Source of the DNA: an uncultured Bacteroidota bacterium
Lineage (GTDB): Bacteria > Bacteroidota > Bacteroidia > Flavobacteriales > Flavobacteriaceae
DNA: 64,000 nucleotides
Assembly: GCA_902602415.1 (NCBI GenBank)
Contig: CACKQW010000007.1
Span: 1 to 64,000 of the forward strand
Reading direction: 5' to 3'
The position numbers were made by a program, and so were the translations under genes. This document shows, one piece after another, positions 57,733-64,000 of the stretch (positions are counted from its first letter, which is position 1; every line of letters starts with the position of its first letter). The notes under the pieces were generated by a model. The model was given only the letters and a program-made list of their open reading frames with translations. It made no database searches and was not told the DNA's origin.

Positions 57733-58827
57733 ATGGTTGTTAAAGATGTAATTGATTTTTTGGATAATTATGCTCCTCTAAAATATGCTGAAGATTTTGA
57801 TAATGTTGGATTGTTAACTGGAGATTTAAAAGATAAAGTTACAGGCATATTAATATGTCTTGATTCCACGAAAGAGGTCATACAAGAGGCAATAGATTTA
57901 AATTATAATCTGGTTATCAGTTTTCACCCGATAATATTCAATGGTTTAAAAAAACTTCATTCTGAAAATTATGTAAACGACTCAATTGTATTAGCCATTA
58001 AAAATAATATTTCAATTTTTGCAATTCACACAGCATTAGATAACTCCAATGTTGGCGTAAACATGAAATTATGTGAAGTACTTGGAATTTCAAATTGCAA
58101 AATTTTGATTCCAAAAAAAAATACCATCAAAAAATTAACGACATATATTCCTAAGGAAAATGCTAAATCATTAAAAAAAATCTTGTTTGATGTAGGTGCT
58201 GGATCCATTGGTAAATACGATAATTGCAGTTTTTCGTTTGATGGCACTGGCAGCTTTAAAGGAAATGAAAAATCAAATCCTACAGTTGGTCAGAAATTAG
58301 AATATGTTGAACAAGATGAAGTTTGCATTAGTATTACCTATTTAAGTCATTTAGAGGAAAAGGTATTATCATCATTGAGGGAAACGCATCCTTATGAAGA
58401 AATAGCTTATGAAATTATAACCCTAGAAAATATCAACGAAAATATTGGAATGGGAATGTTTGGAATGTTTAATAAATCTATGAGTGAAAAAAAACTTTTT
58501 GATTTAATTAAGAAAAAATTAGGAACCAAATTTTTGAAACATTCAAAACTGTTAAATAAACCCATAAAAAAAATAGCCGTTTTAGGAGGATCTGGCAGTT
58601 TTGCCATACAACATGCAATTTCTAAAAAAGTTGATGCATTTTTGACTGCTGATTTGAAATATCATGATTATTTTAAAGCTGAAAATAAAATTTTATTGCT
58701 TGATATTGGTCACTATGAAAGTGAACAGTATACAAAAAATATTTTGTTCGATATTCTTAGGAAAAAATTTCCTAATTTTGCAATCGCTTTAGCGAACACA
58801 AACACAAACCCAGTTAATTACATATAA
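57733..58827 (+). CDS. Nif3-like dinuclear metal center hexameric protein
   Basis: YAEDFDNVGLLTGDLKDKVTGILICLD; SFHPIIFNGLKKL; IFAIHTALDNS. Confidence 0.93.
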   Translation: MVVKDVIDFLDNYAPLKYAEDFDNVGLLTGDLKDKVTGILICLDSTKEVIQEAIDLNYNLVISFHPIIFNGLKKLHSENYVNDSIVLAIKNNISIFAIHTALDNSNVGVNMKLCEVLGISNCKILIPKKNTIKKLTTYIPKENAKSLKKILFDVGAGSIGKYDNCSFSFDGTGSFKGNEKSNPTVGQKLEYVEQDEVCISITYLSHLEEKVLSSLRETHPYEEIAYEIITLENINENIGMGMFGMFNKSMSEKKLFDLIKKKLGTKFLKHSKLLNKPIKKIAVLGGSGSFAIQHAISKKVDAFLTADLKYHDYFKAENKILLLDIGHYESEQYTKNILFDILRKKFPNFAIALANTNTNPVNYI

Positions 58828-58828
58828 T

Positions 58829-59608
58829 ATGGCAAAGAAAAAAGAACCAACTGTTGAAGAAAAGCTGAGAGCCCTCTATGATCTACAGTTAATTGATTCC
58901 AGAATTGACAAAATTAGAGATGTAAGAGGTGAATTACCACTTGAAGTCAGAGATCTTGAAGATGATATTGAAGGTCTTAACACTAGAATTGAAAAGATAA
59001 ACACATCGCTAAAAGAGTTAGAAGATCAGATTTCTTACAAAAAAAACCTTATCGACGAATCTAAAGCACTAATTAAAAAATACACCGAGCAACAAAAAAA
59101 TGTTAGAAATAACAGGGAATTTGATTCATTAACAAAAGAAACCGAATATCAAGAGCTTGAGATACAGCTAGCTGAAAAGAATATTAATGAATACAAAGCT
59201 CAAATAGAACTTAAGAAAGAGTCAATAGAAGAAGTTCAAGATAAGCTTAAGGATAAAAGCGAACATCTTGACCACAAAAAGAAAGAGCTTGATACTATAC
59301 TTAAAGAAACAGAAAAAGAAGAAAATATGCTTCTCAAAAAATCTGATGATTACAAAAAGCTTATCGAAGAAAGACTTTTATTCTCTTATTCTAAGATCAG
59401 AGGCAATGTCAAAAATGGACTAGCAATTGTCCCTGTTGAAAGAGGAGCCGCAGGCGGATCATATTTCACTATTCCGCCTCAAGTTCAAATGGAGATTGCG
59501 TCCAGAAAAAAGATTATTACTGATGAACACAGTGGTAGAATACTAATAGATGAAGTATTAGCAAGTGAACAGAAAGAAAAAATGGAAAAATTATTTTCTA
59601 GTTTCTAA
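58829..59608 (+). CDS. Coiled-coil zinc-ribbon-family protein (DUF164/CT398-like) with degenerate zinc ribbon
   Basis: Long coiled coil KLRALYDLQLIDSRID...; C-terminal GAAGGSYFTIPPQVQMEIASRKKIITDEHSGRILID in place of the Cys-bearing ribbon. Confidence 0.85.
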   Translation: MAKKKEPTVEEKLRALYDLQLIDSRIDKIRDVRGELPLEVRDLEDDIEGLNTRIEKINTSLKELEDQISYKKNLIDESKALIKKYTEQQKNVRNNREFDSLTKETEYQELEIQLAEKNINEYKAQIELKKESIEEVQDKLKDKSEHLDHKKKELDTILKETEKEENMLLKKSDDYKKLIEERLLFSYSKIRGNVKNGLAIVPVERGAAGGSYFTIPPQVQMEIASRKKIITDEHSGRILIDEVLASEQKEKMEKLFSSF

Positions 59609-60249
59609 TGGCTTGTAGATTAAGCTATACCATTTATTTTTTATTCATCATAAATTTACCTGCTTGTTCTCAAAACAAGATTGTTACTCCAGAACAAAAT
59701 ACACCTGTATTTGTAAATTCAGAAGTAGAACATAAAGCTTACTTCGCTAGTGGTTGCTTCTGGTGTGTAGAGGCAATTTATGAAAGTATAATTGGAGTTA
59801 ACAATGTAGTTAGTGGGTATTCAGGAGGAAATATACCCAATCCCACATATGAGATAGTTAATACCAAAATTACTGGTCATGCTGAAACAATTGAAGTTTC
59901 TTATGATCCAAAAAAAATTAACTTCTCAAATCTTGTAGATATATATTTTGCATCGCAGGATATTGAGCAAATAAATGGACAAGGACCAGATAATGGGCCA
60001 CAATATAGATCTATTATATTTTATCAAACTGAGGCTCAGAGAGATCTTATTCATAATAAGATAAGGGATTTAGAAAAAAATAAAAACCTAAAAGTTGCTG
60101 CTGAAGTATCCCCATTTAAAAAGTTTTGGTTAGCAGAAAATTATCATCAAAATTTCAAGAAAAAAAACCCTAATCATCCGTATATACTAAGGGTTTCAAA
60201 TCCTAGATTTAATAAATTCAAATTCAATTACAAAGAACTTACTAAGTAA
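59608..60249 (+). CDS. msrA: Peptide-methionine (S)-S-oxide reductase MsrA
   Basis: YFASGCFWCVEAIYESIIGVNNVVSGYSGG; start overlaps previous stop (TAATG). Confidence 0.95.
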   Translation: MACRLSYTIYFLFIINLPACSQNKIVTPEQNTPVFVNSEVEHKAYFASGCFWCVEAIYESIIGVNNVVSGYSGGNIPNPTYEIVNTKITGHAETIEVSYDPKKINFSNLVDIYFASQDIEQINGQGPDNGPQYRSIIFYQTEAQRDLIHNKIRDLEKNKNLKVAAEVSPFKKFWLAENYHQNFKKKNPNHPYILRVSNPRFNKFKFNYKELTK

Positions 60250-60256
60250 CCCTTGA

Positions 60257-60898
60257 ATGGAAATTTGTAAAGAAGAAATTATAGAGTACCTTCTCAAAAA
60301 CACCTCTGATGAGCCGCAACTCTTACAAGAGCTTAGAAGAGAAACTAATCTAAAATGCATCAATTCAATTATGATTAGTGGGGAACTACAAGGAAGACTT
60401 TTGAGTTTAATTTCAAAAATTAAAAAACCAAAACATATATTAGAAATTGGAACATTTACTGGGTATTCAGCACTTTGTCTAGCTGAGGGATTAAAAAAAG
60501 GAGGTGAGATTCACACAATAGACAAAAACGAAGAATTATTACAAATTCAAAATAAATATTTTAAAAAGTCTAACAACAGAGATAATATATTTCAATACAC
60601 AATGGATGCATCAATAGTGTTGGGAAAAATGAATAAGAAATTTGATATTATTTTTCTTGATGCAGATAAAAAGAACTATGTGAATTATTTAAAGTATATT
60701 CCTAATATACTCAATAAAAATGGAATTTTAATCGCTGATAATGTTCTTTGGTATGGAAAAGTTTTAGGAAAAATATCTGAAACAGACCAAGAAACCAAAG
60801 CAATACATCAGTTCAATAAAAAACTTAAAAACAGTAAACAATTCCAAACAATAATTTTGCCTTTAAGGGATGGTATAAGTATTTCGATAAAATTATAA
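60257..60898 (+). CDS. SAM-dependent O-methyltransferase (caffeoyl-CoA OMT-like)
   Basis: ILEIGTFTGYSALCLAEGL; IIFLDADKKNYVNYL; LIADNVLWYGKV. Confidence 0.93.
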   Translation: MEICKEEIIEYLLKNTSDEPQLLQELRRETNLKCINSIMISGELQGRLLSLISKIKKPKHILEIGTFTGYSALCLAEGLKKGGEIHTIDKNEELLQIQNKYFKKSNNRDNIFQYTMDASIVLGKMNKKFDIIFLDADKKNYVNYLKYIPNILNKNGILIADNVLWYGKVLGKISETDQETKAIHQFNKKLKNSKQFQTIILPLRDGISISIKL

Positions 60899-61180
60899 AT
60901 CTCTTTTGATAGAACCAGTTAAAGAATCAACTTCAGACTTGGCTTTTTCAATTTCAGAACTTATTTTTTTGGTAACATCAACATCTAATTGATCTTTTGA
61001 GTCTGAAATTTCTTTTTTTATTTCTCTGGAGGCATTTTTTACACTATTGATTCCCTTACCCAGACCTCTTGCAAAATCAGGAATCTTGTCAGCACCAAAC
61101 AATAAAACAACTATAAAAATTACGAATCCTATCTCAGGACCACTGATGAATAAAAACATAAATTGTATTATATTATACAA
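60893..61180 (-). CDS. tatA: Sec-independent translocase TatA/B-type protein
   Basis: EIGFVIFIVVLLFGADKIPDFARGLGKGINSVKNASREIKKEI. Confidence 0.87.
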   Translation of the reverse strand: MYNIIQFMFLFISGPEIGFVIFIVVLLFGADKIPDFARGLGKGINSVKNASREIKKEISDSKDQLDVDVTKKISSEIEKAKSEVDSLTGSIKRDL

Positions 61181-61224
61181 ATATAATGAGTAAGTTTAAT
61201 TAACTAAAATAAGTTAATTTTTTT

Positions 61225-61932
61225 ATGAAAAAAATGATATTAGCAAGTACTTCAACTATTCATGGTGAAGAATTTTTAGAGTATTTGTTTCAAGAAATAA
61301 AAAACCTATTTTTTGGCTGCAAAAACATCCTATTTATACCGTTCGCAAGACCATCTGGGTTAAGCCATCTTAGCTATACAAAAAAGATTCAAGATCAATT
61401 TAAAAAAGTTAACTTATCAGTTGTTGATTATTCAAATGATAATGATTTTTTGCAAAAACTAAATAAATGTGACGGAATCTTTATTGGAGGAGGAAATACT
61501 TTTTTACTTCTTCACCAGCTTAATAAATTAAAATTAATCGAAAAGATCAAAGAAAAAATTCTTTCTGGTACTCCTTACCTTGGAACAAGTGCTGGGACAA
61601 ATATTTGTGGAATATCAATTGGCACAACAAACGATATGCCTATAGTAGACATTGAAAGTAGACTAAGCTTGCAAATTCTTCCTTTTAATATTAATCCACA
61701 TTTTTATGAAAAAAATTATGATTCTAAACACATGGGTGAAAGCAGAGAAACAAGAATTCAAGAATTTCTAATCTACAATAAACAACCTGTAGTTGGATTG
61801 AAAGAAGGATCTTTTTTAAAAATAAATCAAGAAAATATAATATTAGAAGGTAAAGAAAACGCAATTATCTTTGAAAGAAATCAAAAACCATATGTGATTA
61901 ATAGTGGTTTTAATCTTAAAAAACTAAATTAA
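61225..61932 (+). CDS. pepE: Dipeptidase E (peptidase S51 family)
   Basis: FIGGGNTFLLLHQL; YLGTSAGTNICG nucleophile; INPHFYE. Confidence 0.92.
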   Translation: MKKMILASTSTIHGEEFLEYLFQEIKNLFFGCKNILFIPFARPSGLSHLSYTKKIQDQFKKVNLSVVDYSNDNDFLQKLNKCDGIFIGGGNTFLLLHQLNKLKLIEKIKEKILSGTPYLGTSAGTNICGISIGTTNDMPIVDIESRLSLQILPFNINPHFYEKNYDSKHMGESRETRIQEFLIYNKQPVVGLKEGSFLKINQENIILEGKENAIIFERNQKPYVINSGFNLKKLN

Positions 61933-61959
61933 AAAAAGTCAAATATATATCTTTGAGGT

Positions 61960-63474
61960 ATGAACAATAAGGTATTATTAATGATTTTAGACGGTTGGGG
62001 TAAATCATCTGATCCAAATGCCTGTGCAATAACAAAAGCGAAAACCCCATATATCGATTCATTGTACAAAAAGTATCCAAATGCAAGTTTAAAAACTGAT
62101 GGTGAAGAGGTTGGACTGCCAGAAGGTCAAATGGGAAACAGTGAAGTAGGACACTTAAATTTAGGTGCTGGTAGGATTGTATACCAAGAACTTTCCAAAA
62201 TTAATATTTCTATTAAAAACAATGAATTACGCAACAATCAAACAATAAAAGAAGCTTTTGAATATGCAAATAGGAATGATTATAAAGTACATTTTATTGG
62301 GCTTGTAAGCAATGGAGGTGTTCATTCACATATGAATCATTTATTTAAGCTGATTCAAATTTCAAATGAATTTAGTTGTAAATCATTTGTTCACGCATTT
62401 ACCGATGGAAGAGATGTCGATCCTAAATCTGCTATCAATGACATAAAAAAATTAGAAAAATTTATTTCTGATAAAAATTGTGAAGTTGCATCCGTTATTG
62501 GCAGGTATTACTCCATGGATAGAGATAACAGGTGGGAAAGAATAAAATTGGCATATGATCTAATTATAAGAGGTCATGGTAAAAAAGTTAAAAATATCGA
62601 CAGAGCGATACAACAATCCTATGACGAAGGGATTACCGATGAGTTTATTAAACCCTTAGTGAAAGTAGATAAAAATGATGAACCAATCGGAAATATAAAA
62701 AAGGGCGATGTAGTATTATTTTTCAATTTCAGAACGGATAGAGGTAGACAACTAACTAAGTGCTTGACACAGGAAAAATTTAATGAATTTACAACAAAGG
62801 AAGATAAATATCATTTTGTAACAATGACAAATTATGATAAATCTCTTAGTGGGATTCATATCATTTTTGAAAACGAAAATCTAAAAAACACGTTAGGTGA
62901 AGTTCTGGAAAGAAATAACAAAACACAATTAAGAATTGCGGAAACAGAAAAATACCCTCACGTAACCTTCTTTTTTTCTGGTGGTAAGGAAATGGGATTC
63001 AAAAAAGAAAAGCGAATATTAATAAATTCACCAAAAGTTGCAACCTATGATTTAAAACCAGAGATGAGTGCTTTTGAAATTACGGATACATTAGTGGATG
63101 AAATTGACCTAGGTAAAAATGATTTTATATGTTTAAATTATGCAAATGGTGATATGGTTGGTCATACTGGAGATTTTAATGCTGCTATTAAAGCTTGTGA
63201 AGTAATTGATAAATGTGTTAAAAGTACAGTCGAAAGTTGTTTGAAGAATAATTATTCAGTAATTCTAATTTCTGATCATGGAAATTGTGATAAAATGATA
63301 AACGAAGATGGGTCACCTAATACCGCTCATACTAAAAATTTAGTTCCAATTATTTTAATCAACTCAGCTTATAAATCAATTTCAAATGGAATTTTAGCGA
63401 GTATTGCTCCAACAATTTTAAAAATTATGGAAATTGAAATTCCAAAAGAGATGAATGTTAAACCCCTTGTTTAG
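61960..63474 (+). CDS. gpmI: 2,3-bisphosphoglycerate-independent phosphoglycerate mutase
   Basis: LMILDGWGKSSDPNACAITKAKTPYID; PEGQMGNSEVGHLNLGAGRIVYQ; ISDHGNCDKM. Confidence 0.97.
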   Translation: MNNKVLLMILDGWGKSSDPNACAITKAKTPYIDSLYKKYPNASLKTDGEEVGLPEGQMGNSEVGHLNLGAGRIVYQELSKINISIKNNELRNNQTIKEAFEYANRNDYKVHFIGLVSNGGVHSHMNHLFKLIQISNEFSCKSFVHAFTDGRDVDPKSAINDIKKLEKFISDKNCEVASVIGRYYSMDRDNRWERIKLAYDLIIRGHGKKVKNIDRAIQQSYDEGITDEFIKPLVKVDKNDEPIGNIKKGDVVLFFNFRTDRGRQLTKCLTQEKFNEFTTKEDKYHFVTMTNYDKSLSGIHIIFENENLKNTLGEVLERNNKTQLRIAETEKYPHVTFFFSGGKEMGFKKEKRILINSPKVATYDLKPEMSAFEITDTLVDEIDLGKNDFICLNYANGDMVGHTGDFNAAIKACEVIDKCVKSTVESCLKNNYSVILISDHGNCDKMINEDGSPNTAHTKNLVPIILINSAYKSISNGILASIAPTILKIMEIEIPKEMNVKPLV

Positions 63475-63478
63475 TTCT

Positions 63479-64000
63479 ATGAATTTTCAAAAGACAATTG
63501 AAGAAATTGAACTTATCAGAGAAAGCGCACTACTGGTCTCAAAAACATTAGGAATCCTTGCAAAGGAAATAAAAGAAGGTGTAACAACTTTACAGCTTGA
63601 TAAAATTGCTGAGGAATTTATAAGAGACAACGATGCAATTCCTGGTTTTCTTGGTTTGTATGACTTCCCGAATAGCCTCTGCACTAGCCCAAATTCCCAA
63701 GTAGTTCATGGAATTCCCAATAATGAACCCTTAAAAAATGGTGATATTATTTCCATAGATTGCGGGGTATTAAAAAACGAATTCTATGGTGACCATGCAT
63801 ATACCTTTAGTGTTGGAGAAATAAGTGGGGAAAATAAAAAACTACTACAAATTACCAAGGAGTCACTATACAAAGGGATTAATGAATTTAAAGCTGGAAA
63901 CAGAGTTGGAGATGTTGGATATGCAATTCAATCACATTGTGAAAAGCATAATTATGGTGTTGTAAGAGAATTAGTTGGTCATGGAATTGGAAAAGTTATG
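63479..64000 (+). CDS. map: Methionine aminopeptidase type I (partial, runs off right edge)
   Basis: My translation: MNFQKTIEEIELIRESALLVSKTLG...QVVHGIPNNEPLKNGDIISIDCGVLKNEFYGDHAYTFSVG...VRELVGHGIGKVM. Confidence 0.93.
   Translation, partial: MNFQKTIEEIELIRESALLVSKTLGILAKEIKEGVTTLQLDKIAEEFIRDNDAIPGFLGLYDFPNSLCTSPNSQVVHGIPNNEPLKNGDIISIDCGVLKNEFYGDHAYTFSVGEISGENKKLLQITKESLYKGINEFKAGNRVGDVGYAIQSHCEKHNYGVVRELVGHGIGKVM

Noticed and set aside
1-64000. CRISPR arrays, transposons, prophage or restriction-modification/defense systems
   Set aside because: No regularly spaced repeats, transposase, integrase, phage structural or nuclease/methyltransferase defense motifs were seen on reading the ORFs and intergenic regions; small degraded elements could be missed without tools

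Overview
AT-rich chromosomal window from a marine Flavobacteriia-like Bacteroidota. I infer the lineage from T9SS C-terminal sorting domains, a SusC/SusD pair, TAnnTTTG-type promoters and a GENNYALAA tmRNA tag. Left to right: (i) a saccharopine/alanine-dehydrogenase-like gene running off the left edge, then tmRNA (ssrA) with a strong terminator; (ii) a surface-glycan patch just downstream of ssrA, with one DUF23/GT92-type glycosyltransferase and two convergent Stealth + GT-A pairs; (iii) a GH10 lipoprotein gene and a photolyase-like gene whose FAD domain appears to precede its alpha/beta domain; (iv) an unbroken minus-strand polysaccharide utilization operon of about 19 kb (SusC, SusD, surface glycan-binding-like lipoprotein, two GH5 enzymes, a further clan GH-A-like enzyme, a divergent GH10, GH3, two S1 sulfatases), preceded by a CotH-kinase/DoxX pair; (v) a small conserved protein, an HPr-kinase-like protein, a nucleotidyltransferase, a TlpA/double-rhodanese operon and a T9SS surface protein with a 49-aa gene missing from the ORF track; (vi) a housekeeping region (yaaA, rluD-like, PASTA, ddl, coaD, NUDIX, pyrE, birA, rsfS, ftsH, LUD, cdsA, psd, valS, aminotransferase, murB, Nramp-like, lipA, lpxK, Nif3, degenerate zinc-ribbon protein, msrA, O-methyltransferase, tatA-like, pepE, gpmI, map). 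The best leads are the possibly permuted photolyase, the PUL with a divergent GH10 and an unassigned GH, the HPrK-like/nucleotidyltransferase locus, and a perfect palindrome in the spacer of the CotH promoter. I saw no CRISPR array, transposase or phage module. All family calls are from reading motifs, with no database search.
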